Positions 1-11,994 of a stretch of 64,000 nucleotides of DNA are shown here, piece by piece. Location of the stretch: the NCBI GenBank assembly GCA_000827265.1, contig KN834769.1:295996-359995 (forward strand), read 5' to 3'. Position numbers and translations under genes: made by a program. The stretch comes from Collybiopsis luxurians FD-317 M1 (lineage: Eukaryota > Basidiomycota > Agaricomycetes > Agaricales > Omphalotaceae). The first letter of the stretch is position 1; the number at the start of each line of letters is the position of its first letter. The notes beneath the pieces were generated by a model. That model had not been told where the DNA came from, made no database searches, and saw nothing but the letters and a program-made list of their open reading frames with translations.

Positions 1-1364
1 TTCTGTGATCAACAAACAATACGAGTCCTACTGGAGCACGCTGAAGCAAAAAATAGGTCAGAAAGAGGGGGGGCGAGGGTAAGTATGGAAAGCGAGCTCA
101 CAAGATCGAGAATCACTGATGCAATTGTTAGAATAGATATGGTGCTGGAGATGCTTCAGAGTTAGTTCAACGTGGCGGTGGTAGAGACAGCGTACCAAAA
201 GTACAAAATCCCTGTTAACGCTTGAATTAGATGGCACAATGAAACAATGGTAAGGACTTTACCTTCTTCGAACATCAGATAAAATAGGCGGTATTTTTGA
301 CTTTTCCAAGGACCACCAGCTCTCAATGCTTGGACAGTCCTTACAGTAGTAATTACGGCAACAGACGTCTCAAAAGCGATCGTGAAAAGTGAACGAAGTA
401 GATACACTGCAATCTAAAAGTCAGCATGGCCGCTCTCTCAGCATCCGAGTCACAATCCAGATTCGAACCTCTACAGGTTCGAAGAAAAATGGATCAGTGT
501 TAATTTTGCAGGAAAGCAGGGTTATATATACTCACAGGGGTGGGTCTGACGTATCCACACATTTTTCTGAAGGGACATGGAACTAGACCAAAGATTCACT
601 ACACGCAATAAAATTGATGGGCAGACGTACCGCATCCGCTACGACACACATTGTACCGAGAACCATCAGATATGCTAATATCAGGCGGTTCCGAGAGCAA
701 ACAGCATATGCACGGCCTATCAGTGTTGCTGAAATACAAAAGTGATCAGTAAAAAGCGAGTTCGGGAAAGAAGAGTCTGTTCTGACCAACTATAGCTGCT
801 CTACCAAAAACAGCGAGTGCAGATACAAATTCTCTCCAGTCATTGCAAGTCACTGAAGTGCTGGAGCAATATTGAGTACATCCAAATTTTAGGATCAGGA
901 GCTATGCCACGGACTATAGAGGAGGTGTTAATAATCTAAACAATTTCATGTTGATAAGTATTTTACCCTTGGCCCTAGCACATTCGATATTTCTAGAAGA
1001 TACAGCACATTCGCCAGGAGTGCGTATCTGCAAAATATATAAAAGAGTGTCGATAGGGAGAATCTCGCTCCCCATATATATTCGACCTATGAATAGTTGT
1101 CAGGCTGTATTTTCAGAAAGTAAGGAAGGGATTCTTACCTCCCTCGAGAAGGTGAGTAGCCAGTCGTAATAAATTAACACTGCGCGATCCGTCAATGACC
1201 CACACCGCGATACATGACCCCGAACCGAGAATCACCAATGCTAACCCAAGTAGCATCATACTGCAAATAACTGTCGGATGTAAGTGTAACCTTAATGAGC
1301 ATCCTTTTCGAAAGCGGAAGAATGTGACTTACTGAGTAGCGGCGGCCAAGCTTTGACTGTCCAT
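1..1364 (-). CDS. DUF6533-type multi-pass membrane protein, copy A (3' end outside window)
   Basis: Gene read on the minus strand from ATG at 1364; the 3' end lies left of the window. Exon 1 encodes MDSQSLAAATH. A short exon then gives YLQYDATWVSI, and a 56-bp intron with a TTGAC branch site leads to VLIYYDWLLTFSRE, the family's signature (hydrophobic helix, YDW, LTF, acidic end). Further exons give VEYIWGARFSL, RYALLANVLYL, an exon with CNDWREFVSALAVFGRAAI, then GRAYAVCSRNRLILAYL and the segment at 162-407 with FTIAFETSVAVITTVRT. Several membrane helices are expected. The function of this fungal family is unknown. Two more copies, B and C, lie at 37534-42508 on the other strand. Family assignment is by recalled pattern, not by a search. 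Confidence 0.7.
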
Positions 1365-2239
1365 ACTGAAGAGAGGGGGGAATGGAGATCCTGCTACCTG
1401 GCACCCCGAGACAGCAAGATCCTTTAAATAAGAACAACATTTGAGAGGAGGAGCAACGTATTGTGATACGGGAGATGTCCCTTCAACTTGCCAAGCGAAG
1501 CATAGTCTGGTTGAGCGGAAGATAGCTTTATCATTTACTTCGAAGGACGATGCGATGATGACAAGATGGCCATCTCCCGTGTTTGATGAGTTCGTACTGA
1601 TAAAACTTGACCAATCAAAAGTTTCGCAGAGCGGCTCACGGCTGTGCCTTTCCTGGAATTTGCATTTTTGAATAAGATAAATAAGATGACCTGACGGAGG
1701 ATAGTTTTATAAATAGGACCGGTCAGTCTAAATCGCAATCCTGTTTTACGGAGGGAAATTAGCTTGACAACAGGAGCTCGGAGCATTCATACCGTCCCAT
1801 ATGAGATAGACTTATATCGTCCTGATAATGGGGAATGGGCTGTGTTTGTGCTGCAATCACAGATTTGGTATCAAGGTCTTATCAGACATGGTACTTCCAT
1901 TGTAAAGTGTGGGACCGCCCTGCAGAAACATCACCGCATCGGATGGTTCGAAAATTTTCTCCAAAAGAATAATATAAATAGGAAGCTAGATCAAAGAGGA
2001 ATATCACAGGGCATTTGAAGTGAGAACACAGAAAACTCAAAGCTCTGGAAGCGAGGTGAATGTCAAAACGTAGAAGATGATAAGCGCCCATTTCTCATTT
2101 TAGGCAACGTTTAGGTTAGCATATACGTATAGGAGCTGTGTCTTCGGATTTTCTCTTTCGGGCTAGTTTAAAGCTTAGAATAACGACATCCTCTTAAAAC
2201 TACCTTTTGAATGGTTTGCAGGCCAGTTACCAACATGGA
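1365..2239. other. Intergenic, upstream of DUF6533 copy A
   Basis: No gene is supported here. Short open frames on both strands lack conserved motifs or splice logic. The part next to 1364 is the promoter of copy A; a run of ATAAATA-type motifs occurs near 1676-1715. Confidence 0.4.
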
Positions 2240-2950
2240 CTCGAGGCTCGGCGAACCTGTGGTCTCTCACTCCCACAGCCTTGAGGATTGAACTTCAAGC
2301 ACTATGACCTTCGGACTGTTCCCCATCCTGAACAAGGGTACTTGAGCTTACCACGGCAGAGTGGGTAAGGTCCCAATTCAAAATGTGAAGGATCATCATT
2401 GCAATCTTTCTATATACCAAATAATAGCCTGTCACTGCATTCTGTATGATGCGCCAGTTAATTGTCAATTCCTCAATGGTTGCGAACTGTCCTACAAATT
2501 TCACTCACCCATCCCATCTGTCTTGTTGTCCGGAATAGGACATAGCAGGGTTTTGAATACTTGGCTGCAGATATCCGGTCGACGACCAAATCATTTTTGT
2601 TCTCATATGCAGGAAGTAGTAAGTAAAATACAAGCATTTCTACTCATTTAAGAACGTAATGTAGCATACAACAAAGCAAGATTCGCCGAGATTGAGGATA
2701 GATTGAAAGATTAGCATGGATGAATCGGTACATGGTAAAATGACCGAATAACAATGATATATGTATTCAATCATAGAGAAAGACAAAAGAGTTGAAACAA
2801 ATACACCAGCAAAGGAAATAGAATGCCCATAGTTTATGCCTACAATCAAAGTCAAAAAGGAAAAGGAAGAGAAATGAAAGAGCAATGAACGAACGAACGG
2901 AGAAAAGGAAAAAAAAAAAAAATTAGAGGACCAAATTAGAGTTGAAGGCA
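2240..2950. repeat. Diverged copy of the EPL1 3' flank
   Basis: This stretch aligns by eye with 12710-13350, the sequence immediately downstream of EPL1, in the same orientation. Shared landmarks are a GGCAGAGTGGG block (about 2353 and 12851), GTAGCATACAAC (about 2662 and 13058) and AATGATATxTxT (about 2752 and 13150), followed by an A-rich tract. Many substitutions and indels separate the two copies. The pair brackets the S53 array as direct repeats. No coding function is supported. Confidence 0.6.
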
Positions 2951-3238
2951 TCTAGTTTGCTATAAGTATTCCACAATATATACTGACGATCCATAGGATG
3001 TGTGTAGAAGGCATCGTGGTTGGGAATGACACATAACGTACTTGACAATCCGACAGAAAGCTGGCTTATGGCCAACGAGAATGAAAAGATGCAGCGGGAA
3101 CATTATTCGGTAGGACTCTTTCAAGGGATTCGCAATCGTCCAGACCTTGCGGTCGTCTCAGCTTGCGCGGTATAATTTGATCATTCAGGCCATATTATAG
3201 TATAAAACTTGGCGGCAAGATTCATTCTACATTAGTTT

Positions 3239-5180
3239 TTAAATGATAGCTTGCAATTCCACAAAATCGGGTGTTCCCAGTCCAGTCACCGGATCCCAGC
3301 CCACTCCAGCATCGAATCCACTTGCACCACATCCAGCATTCGTTCCGATTGTAATGTCATTAAGCGCAGTAGGGTTGGCATACAGCAGCGGATTAAGGAA
3401 TCCAAGGGTAGTTCCGTCCTGTGCCAACTTGAAGTCATTTAGAAGGGCGATGACACCTGCAAAAGTCGGCGAGGAACCTGCAGTTGAGTCAATGGTTTCA
3501 ACTAGTCCATCGAGGATGGTTTGGAAGCCTTGGCCCCGCGCGGCTACATCGGGGTAAGCACGACCAGTGGTATTGAACAATCCTGCATTGTTATTGCCGT
3601 CCGCGATGAGGAAAGCCGAGACGACATCTTCCTGGTAACTTGGACGGGCAAACAGGTTTGAGAATCCGCCGCCTGAAGGAAAGGCTGTGGAGGCAGTCTC
3701 GGGTCCGATTCCAGTGGTTCTTCCAATGGTGGTCACATAGGGGCAGCTGATTATGAAAAGTATCAGTTATCGTGCAACAAGGAGAAGACTGACTTGCCTA
3801 GCCGGGAATGCAGGCCGGAACACGCCATCATTGGTTTCACAAAGGGCGCCTGCGACACTGGAAGAAAAGTGAATGAGAAAAAGTGAAGATTCAATTAGAA
3901 CTGTACTTTACCCTGTGTCTCCAGACGTGAACATGAGACGGGCCCCCCGAGCTCCGAGCTCGGCAAATCCGCTGCAGAGTTCAACCGCAAAGTCGGCGGG
4001 CACATTTTGCTCATCATCACCATATGATGTGGAAAAAGTGTTTGGGAGCAGATCGTCGGGGACTGTAGCAATAAAATCAAGCCAATCGAGGAAGGACTCA
4101 AAGCCATCGTCTCCACCAGTGATTCCAGCGCGAAGATGTTCACAAAACAAGTCAAGTTTGCAAGTAAGCTGAATTCCCACTACAGTTGCCTCACCTGCAG
4201 AAAAATATGGGAATGGGCCAGCTCAATCCAGTTGCATACTGAATGTCTAAGTTGGCATTTATACTAGGGTCGTTCTGAGGATTGATGCCTCCATCAATTA
4301 ATTCGACAATGAAGGTTGCGTTGGTGGCCTGGGGCCAGGAAGTCCTGCGTAAACGTAGTGAGGTCAGAAAAGGAAGCATATTGGTCTATGAATCCAGGTA
4401 TCCCAATACCGTTGCGACTGATTTGGGTCGGGATATAGTTGGCGGTCTGGCAAATAAAATCAGACAAGATACCTTGAGTTAACTGCCGGCACATACATTA
4501 TACAAATCCTTCAGGCAAGTAGGCGCAACTGTATCCACGCAGCCAATCAGAGGGGTAGTATCGCCGGTCAAGTTCGATCCAGATGCCCTAGACTGCAGGA
4601 AGCTGTTCGCCCTCATACTCTCAGTTGTACCAAAATATGTAGTCGGAGATACGAGGTTAATGTGTGAGTGGAGATGGCGCGGAAGAGAGTACTCCAAAGT
4701 ACGAAGAGTCTTCTTTTGCGATTTTGCGTGTTCAAACACATGATAGGTGGTATTCAGCATAGTCTCCGCCAAGAAAACTGGAACCGTCAAGGCTATTGAT
4801 CTATCCAGCGAAGTAGAGAGTTCCGGGTCTGCGATGCCATGCCAATTTAACCAATTCTTTACCTCTTGCAAAGTCTCGTTAGATGGACGCATCAACTCAT
4901 CGACTTGTGCCTTAGACAAATGCTTTCCATATCGCTCGTGGAATGGGTCAGATGTCTCCGAAAGAAGATCTAGGAGCGTGTCGAAACTAGATGGGCGTAA
5001 CCTAAAGCGAATAGTGAGAAGTGTTGAAGGATTAGGGGTTGAATGATAAACCCAGGAAGTAGGAGGTGAGGATCCCCAGGAATGTCTGGTTAGAAAATCT
5101 TCATACGGAGCCGCACGGGAGGAGGGGGAAGATGCGAACACAGCCAAGGAAAGGAGGGCAAGCCCAGCAAACAAGAACAT
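3239..5180 (-). pseudogene. S53 peptidase (sedolisin/TPP1-like) copy 1, frameshifted and catalytically dead
   Basis: Same five-exon plan as the intact copy at 6581-8561: signal peptide, pro-kumamolisin activation domain (4479-5180), then the peptidase domain. Lesions seen directly: one extra base at about 4335 (GGGGCCAGG where copies 2 and 3 read GGGGCAGG) shifts the frame just before the catalytic Glu/Asp segment. The Glu of EAxLD is Asn (INANLD). The serine motif GTSCSAP is STAGSSP, so the nucleophile is Ala. The oxyanion Asp (SGD) is kept. One intron (donor near 3798) begins GCAAGT rather than GT. Loss of two catalytic residues plus a frameshift argues for a pseudogene rather than sequencing error alone. 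Confidence 0.85.
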
Positions 5181-5217
5181 CGTTGTTGATAAAGTAACGC
5201 GGTATAGAAGACCTTAC

Positions 5218-5224
5218 TTATATA
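5218..5224 (-). promoter_or_regulatory. TATA box of S53 copy 1
   Basis: TATATAA on the minus strand, 38 bp before the ATG, inside a block (GGGTATATAAGT) kept in all three S53 copies. Confidence 0.55.
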
Positions 5225-5960
5225 CCCAGCAGAATACTATGGTCTTCTATATAGACCGTAATCAGAGGGAGGGAAACAGGATACGTCCACGGACAAAATG
5301 CCATCACGCCTTAAGCTTCAGAAGACTACCCAGGGCATGTACTCTCATGCATTGTTGCCCTCGACGCATGGCATACTAGGGATTGCTTAGAAAGGTGCAT
5401 TTCCTGGTGGAACGACAGCTATGCCCTTTGACATTTTCTGGGATTTGCACGATTGGACTTGATAGATGAGCTTGTCTGAGATGGTACCAGTCAGTCTGTG
5501 CAGAAAGTCTCTGTTTTACAAATGGAATTTTCATGAATGCACCTCGAGGACATTACCTGAATTGTGTATCATTCATATAACAAGGAGCTTTAACGAGGTA
5601 ATAGACTATGATCAGATTGTGACCATATCTGTAGTTGTAATCTGCTATCAGCACAATGTAGACGTAAAACGTGGGACTTGAACCTGGGATCGCGAAGAAG
5701 ATCACTGTATCAGAGAGATCGACATAGGTCGACAGCATAGTAGCAAGATGCGCTTAGAAATACTTCCTGCAAGAGTATCAAACACAGAGCTGACGAGGAT
5801 TGCCATGAGTGCCTAAAGGAGCTCTAGAAGCGCCGGTTTGCATAAGCATGCCTAGAAGCGCCGGTCGCGCTGAAATTCAGCGGAAGTTCTATCACACGGC
5901 ATGGTCCGCGATCTGAACGCCGGGTTCCATTTCCTTGAGCTTGACATTTTTCCTGCCCTT
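5225..5960. other. Conserved upstream flank of S53 copy 1
   Basis: No gene seen. The first ~350 bp align with the upstream regions of S53 copies 2 (8606-8960) and 3 (11995-12320), so the duplication unit carried its promoter. Beyond that the similarity fades. Short open frames here are not supported. Confidence 0.5.
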
Positions 5961-5999
5961 GAAAAGATTTTCACGCTGGTTATGATTTGCACGCGGGTT

Positions 6000-6560
6000 A
6001 CATACTCTGTAGCATTACATGACCTCGTGATTCCTTAGCTTGGACTCCATGACTGGTACAGTACAATATCTGCAGGTATACTGCTCAATTGTACGTATAT
6101 CCATACAGCTAGTCGAGTCTGACGGAATTCTGTTCATCTCACTGCATACCAAGCTGAATTGTGCGGCGGAGGATCAGAGGGTTAGAGTTAGGATCGAGGT
6201 CGTTCGACGAGGTGGTTGTTGCTGGTGAGGAGCGGACGGAGGGAAGAGGACTTTAGGGTGATTGCTGAGGCGATTGAGGGGAAGTAGGATGGAAATATTC
6301 GGTTTGTGGAGACGGATGTGGACATGGGAGAGGTGTGAAGGAGGCATAGGCGATTGAGATGCTCTTCAACTTCGGTCAACAGGGTGCTCCGACACCTCAC
6401 TCTACCTCCGTGCTTCGGATATTGCCCTCATTGGTGGTCCAGGCAAGAACTGTCCCACTTTGTGTGCGAATACGGCTACGGTCTCAATTTATAGGTGACC
6501 TAGAATGGTCCGCACTGTTACCTTGATCATCCAGGCTACCATTACACCATTACAGTAAGT
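6000..6560. repeat. Block Z, copy 1 (unrecognised duplicated sequence)
   Basis: Aligns with 9300-9960. The best-kept part is around 6196-6300 against 9610-9700, where TCGTTCGACGAGGTGG is identical. It may be a relic of a gene: on the plus strand the frame near 9560-9660 reads RTEDEKARDKIFKARSFDEV before a stop. Copy 1 is more degraded. I do not recognise the family. Confidence 0.5.
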
Positions 6561-6580
6561 AAACAAATTGACAACAAAAT

Positions 6581-8561
6581 TCATTCCGCATCTTCCTCTC
6601 CAATAATAGCCTGCAACTTCAGAAAATCGGGTGTTCCCAATCCTGTCACTGGATCCCAGCCCACTTCGGCGCTGAATCCATTTGTACCGCATCCCGGGTT
6701 CGTTCCACTCGTAATGTCGTTAAGCGCGCTCGAGTTGGCATACAATAGTGGGTTAAGGAATCCAAGTGTCGTTCCGTCCGTTGCCAACTTGAAATCGTTA
6801 AGAAGAGCAATGACACCTGCAAAAGTCGGCGCGGAACACGAGGTTCCGTCGACGATCACAACTCTTCCATCGACGACGATTTCGAAGTTTTCACTTTGAG
6901 CGGCTACATCGGGATAGGCACGACCAGTGGTATTGAAAAGTCCTGCATTTTTGTTGCCATTGGCAGTAAGGAAAGCTGAAACGGCATCTGCCTGGTAACT
7001 TGGGCGGGCGAACAAGTTGGAGAATCCTCCGCCTGAAAAGCTGGAGGCAATCTCGGGTGAGATCCCAGTAGTTCCTCCGACGGTAGTCACGAAGGGGCAG
7101 CTAATTAGGAAAAGCATCAGGTATCATGTAAACCATTTACGGAGGACAGGGCCTTACCTAGCCGGAAATACGGGCTGGAACTGAACTCTGTTCGTGCCAT
7201 CATTGGTTTCACAACTGCCACCTCCGACGCTAGAAGAAAAGCAAATAAGAATTTGAGATTCGGTTAGGAATGAACTCACCCAAAGTCTCCAGAGCTGAAG
7301 ATGAGACTGGCCCCCCGAACTCCGAGCTCGGCAAATCCGGAGCAGACTTCAGATGCATAGTCGGCGGGAACAGTTTGTTCGTCATCGGCATATGATGTGG
7401 AGAAAGTGCCTGGGAGCAGGTCATCAGGAATTGTAATAATAAAGTCGAGCCAGTTAAGGTAAGGCTCGTTGTCATCGGAAGGAGAGCTTGAGTCGGGGTC
7501 GAAAGGAGGAGAGCCTGCAGTGCTAAAATGTTTACACAAGTCACTTTACAAGTCATATAAAACCTGAAGTTGTTCCACCTGCAGAAAAACATAGGTGTGG
7601 GCCAGCTCATTCCAGTCGCATACTGCACATCCAAGCCAGCTTCCACTCCAGGGTCATTCTGAGGATTCGTCCCTCCGTTGATTAATTCGACGGTAAAAGT
7701 CGCGTTGAAGGCCTGGGGCAGGAACTCCTTCGTAAACGCAGTGAGGTCGGAAAAGGAAGCGAATTGGTCTAGGTATCCAGGAATTCCAATACTGTTACGA
7801 CTGATTTGGGTCGTCGTATAATTAGCGGTCTGGTAAAGAAGAGTTTGATAAGAGATCTTGAATCAAACACCGATACATACGTTGTACAAATCCTTCAAGC
7901 AAGTAGGGGTAATTGTATGTGCACAGGTACTCGGAGGGGTAACATCGCCGGTCAAGTTAAACCCAGAGATTTCAGGTTGCAGGGAGCTGGTCGCCCTCGT
8001 ATCCTCAGTCATACCAAAGTATGTAGTCGGAGTTACAAGGTTAATGTGTTCGTGGAGATGGCGCGGAAGAGAGTACTCTAAAGTGCGAAGAGTCTTCTTT
8101 TGTGATTTTGTATGTTCAAACACATGGTAGGTGGTATTCAGCATAGTCTCCGCCAAGGATACTGGAACCGTCACAGCGATTGATCTATCTGACTCAGTAG
8201 AGAGTTCCTCGTCCGCGATGCTGTGCCAATTTAACCAATTCTTTACCTCTTGCAAAGTCTCATTGGATGGACGCATCAACTCATCGACTTGTGCTTTGGA
8301 CAAATGCTTTCCATATCGCTCGTGGAATGGGTCAGATGTCTCCGAAAGATGATCTAGGAGTGTGTCAAAATTGGACGGGCGCAACCTAAAGCGAAGGACG
8401 AGAAGCGTCGAAGCATTGGGGGTCGAATGATGAACCCAGGAAGTAGAAGGAGGAAAGGATCCCCAAGAATGCTTGGTTAAGAAGTCCTCATACTGAGCCG
8501 CATGGGGAGATGCGAACGCCGTCAAGGAAAGGAGGGGAAGCACAACAAACGAGAACAACAT
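6581..8561 (-). CDS. S53 family peptidase (sedolisin / tripeptidyl-peptidase-like), intact copy
   Basis: Secreted acid serine-carboxyl peptidase. Exons: complement(6581..7100, 7158..7229, 7280..7522, 7579..7829, 7881..8561), all GT..AG, giving 588 residues with frame kept throughout. Residues 1-17 form a signal peptide. About 20-205 is the pro-kumamolisin activation domain (RHxSWG/LTKHSWG, YGKHLSKAQVDELMRPS), which is normally removed on activation. The catalytic set is complete: E290 and D294 in EAGLDVQ, oxyanion Asp D390 in SSGDFG, and nucleophile S503 in GTSCSAP. The C-terminal GWDPVTGLGTPD matches the calcium-binding end of the family. A TATA box lies 38 bp upstream. It is the only unbroken member of a three-copy array. 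Exact specificity (tripeptidyl or endo) cannot be read from sequence. Confidence 0.93.
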
Positions 8562-8598
8562 TGTTTTCGATGAGGTTATGCGGCCTGGAGGACCTTAC

Positions 8599-8605
8599 TT
8601 ATATA
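8599..8605 (-). promoter_or_regulatory. TATA box of S53 copy 2
   Basis: TATATAA on the minus strand, 38 bp before the ATG at 8561; same position and context as in the two sister copies. Confidence 0.6.
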
Positions 8606-9299
8606 CCCAGCAGGATACTATGATCTTCTGTGTCGACCGCAATCATAGGAGAACAACCAACATCCACGGAGGAAGTTCCATCACGCCTTGAACTACAGAA
8701 GACTAGTCGTGCACTCTCATGCATTGCTGCCCTGACCGCATGGAATATTAGAAGATCCTTGAAAAGTGGGCTTCCTAGAGGAACGACAGCTGTGCCCTTT
8801 GACATTTTCTGGGATTTGCACTCTTTGATTTGACGGAAGAGATGGTTTTAGAAAGTACCAATCACTCTGTACAGAAGTCTCTGTTTAACGGATGGAAGTT
8901 GCATTAATGTACACTTCAACGCCTGAGAGGAGAAGAACATTGCCTGAACGTTATACCAATCATATAACAAAGAGCTATACCGACTCCACAACGCGGCATG
9001 ATTAGGCTATGACCATAAGTAGCTGAAATCTGCTACCAGCGCACTTCGTACCTACATTACGATGTAGGCGTAAAACTTGTGACCTGAAGACCTGAATTTG
9101 ATATCGCGCAGATATACCACTGTATCAGACAGATTGAGATAGATCAGATGCGCCAAGGCATATTTACTGCAAAAGTATCATATCAGTAGGAAGGTACAGA
9201 ACTCTGGAAGCGCGCTGCACTTTTTTATACAAAAAAGACTCAAATTTTAGGATTTCCTTGGCCTCTTCCCTGCCCCTGGAAAGATTTACACGCTGGTTA
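8606..9299. other. Upstream flank of S53 copy 2
   Basis: No gene seen. About 350 bp next to the promoter are shared with S53 copies 1 and 3. The rest holds only short unsupported frames. Confidence 0.45.
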
Positions 9300-9960
9300 T
9301 GAGCTCCTTGGTCATGATTTGCACGCCGGTTGGTTTACATAACGTCGTTCCTCTCGTTATTCCTTAGCTGGTCTCTTTCTCTCGTCTTCCTCGTTCTCAA
9401 TAGACTTTTGCTTCTTCTCCATGGTTCCAAACAACGACAACATATGACTCTTTACCTTGATTCCGACTGGTACAATGTCTGCCGGCGTATTCTTCAATCG
9501 CTTGTATATCCATAAAAGGCGGACAATACCTGGAGTCTGATGGAATTCTGTTCTTCTCAATTCAAGAATCCGGACGGAGGATGAGAAGGCTAGGGATAAG
9601 ATCTTCAAGGCGAGGTCGTTCGACGAGGTGGTTGTTACTAGTGAGGAGCGGACAGAGGGGAGAGACTTTTAGGGGATTGTTGAAGGGAAGTAGGACGGAC
9701 GTGAACATGGGGAAGGTGAAGGAGGCAAAGGCGGCTAAGGTGTTTCTCAACTACGATAAGCACCGACCTCGGCCAACACGGTGCTCTGGCACCTCCACCC
9801 TACGTTTGTGCTTCGGATATCGCTCCCACCATGGCTTTGGCGGTCCAGGCGAGAACTGTCCCCACTTTGGTCGCGAATGCGGCTACAGCCTCAATCAATA
9901 GGTGAACTAGAATGGTCCGCACTATAATTTGATCATCCAGGCTACCATTATAGCAAGCAT
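9300..9960. repeat. Block Z, copy 2
   Basis: Partner of 6000-6560, and the better preserved one. It reads as decayed coding sequence in either orientation (RTEDEKARDKIFKARSFDEV on plus; YKRLKNTPADIVPVGIKVK on minus) but no full gene can be built. Not recognised. Confidence 0.45.
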
Positions 9961-9996
9961 ACAAATTGACAATAAAATTTATTCCACATTTTCCTC

Positions 9997-11950
9997 TCAA
10001 ACAATAGCCTGCAACTTCAGAAAATCGGGTGTTCCTACTCCTGTCACTGGGTCCCAGCCCACTCCGGCACTGAATCCACTCGCACCACATCCAGCATTCC
10101 TTCCGATCGTAATGTCGTTGAGCGCATTAGGGTTAGCATACAGCAGTGGGTTCAGGAGCCCAAGAGTAGTTCCGTCCTTTGCCAACTTGAAGTCATTAAG
10201 AAGAGCGATGACACCTGCAAAAGTTACCGAGGAACACGAAGTTCCGTCGACGGCTCCAACTTTTCCACCGAAGACGATTTCGAAGCCTTGGCTCTGAGCG
10301 GCTACATCGGGGTAGGCACGACCAGTGGTATTGAACAATCCTGCACTGTTATTGCCGTTCGCGATGAGGAAAGCCGAGACGGCATCTGCCTGGTAACTCG
10401 GACGGGCAAACAGGTTTGAGAATCCGCCGCCTGAAGGGAAGGAGGCAATCTCGGGTCCGATTCCAGTGGTTCCTCCAACGGTAGTCACATAGGGGCAGCT
10501 GATTATGGAAAGTGTTAGTTATCGTGCATCAGGGAGAAGACTAACTTACCTAACCGGGAATGCAGGCCGGAACGTGCCATCATTGGTTTCACAAAGGCTA
10601 CCTGCGACACTAGAAGAAAAGTGAATGAGAAAGAGCGGAGATTCGATTAAGAGTGAACTTGGCCAGTGTTTGCAGAACTGACCATGAGACTGGTTCCCCG
10701 AACTCCGGGCGTGGCATATCCGCTACAGAGTTCAGTTGCCAAGTCAGCGGGGACATTTTGCTCAACATCGCCATGCGTTGTGGAGAAAGTGCTTGGGGGC
10801 AGGTCATTGGGAACTGTAGCAATAAAGTCGAGCCATTCAAGGATGGACTCGCCAAGACTGTTCAATCCAGCGCTAAAATGTTCATAGAACAAGTCGGTAA
10901 CATGTAACCCCGCTGCATTTATTTTACCTGCAGAAAAACATGGGAGTGGGCCAGCTCAGTCCAGTCGCGTACTGAACATCCAGGTTAGCTTCTATACCAG
11001 GTTCATTCTGATTATCCTGCCCTCCGTCGAACAATTCGACAGTGAAAGTTGCGTTGGTGGCCTGGGGCAGGAACTCCTCCGTAAACACAGTGAGGTTGGA
11101 AAAGGAAGCATATTGGTCTTGGAATTTAGGTATCCCAATACTGTTACGACTGATTCGGGACGGAATGTAGTTGGCGGTCTGGCAAAGAAAAATCAGACAA
11201 AATACCTTGAATCAAATGCCGATACATACATTATACAATTCCTTCAAGCAAGTAGGTGTAGTTGTATTCACACAGCTCAAGCAAGCAGGCGTAATTGTAT
11301 TCACGCAGCCAATTGGAGGGGTAACGTCGCCGGTCAAGTTCAACCCAGATGTTCTGGACCGCAGGAAGCTGTTCGCCCTTATACTCTCAATTGTACCAAA
11401 GTATGTAGTCGGAGATACGAGGTTAATGTGTTCGTGGAGATGGCGCGGAAGAGAGTATTCTAAAGTACGAAGAGTCTTCTTTTGCGATTTTGTGTGTTCA
11501 AACACATAGTAGGTGGTGTTCAGCATAGTCTCCGCCGCGGAAACTGGAATTTTCACAGAGATCAATCTATCCGACGAAGTAGGGAGCTCCTTATCCCCAA
11601 CGCCGTGCCAGTTTAACCAATCCTTTACCTCTTGCAAAGTCTCGTTGGATGGACGCATCAACTCATCGACTTGTGTCTTGGACAAATGCTTTCCATATCG
11701 CTCGTGGAATGAGTCAGATGTCTCCGAAAGATGATCTAAGAGTGTGTCAAAATTAGACGGGCGCAACCTAAAGCGAAGGACAAGAAGCGTCGAAGCATTT
11801 GGGGTCGAATGATGAACCCAGGAAGTAGAAGGAGGAGAGAATCCCCAAGAATGCTTGGTTAAAGTCTTCATACTGAGCCACACGGGAGGAGGGGGAAGAT
11901 GCGAACGCCGTCAAAGGAAGGAAGGTAAGTACAGCGAACGAGAACAACAT
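9997..11950 (-). pseudogene. S53 peptidase copy 3, frameshifted, splice-broken and active-site mutated
   Basis: Five-exon layout as in the intact sister. Lesions seen: two bases are missing after QYEDF (near 11864; GACTTTAACC against GACTTCTTAACC), shifting the frame inside the propeptide. The donor after the oxyanion motif is CC instead of GT (near 10666). The oxyanion motif SSGDxG is SSANTG, so the Asp is Asn. The proline after the serine motif is Val (GTSCSSV). The catalytic Glu, Asp (EANLD) and Ser (GTS) are kept. A 33-bp in-frame tandem duplication near 11247-11312 repeats a CVNTxTPxCL segment at the end of the propeptide. The decay is independent of copy 1, since the lesions differ. Confidence 0.85.
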
Positions 11951-11987
11951 CGTTGTCGATGAAGTTATGTGGCCTGGAAGACCTGAC

Positions 11988-11994
11988 TTATATA
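11988..11994 (-). promoter_or_regulatory. TATA box of S53 copy 3
   Basis: TATATAA on the minus strand, 38 bp upstream of the ATG at 11950; shared block with copies 1 and 2. Confidence 0.5.
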
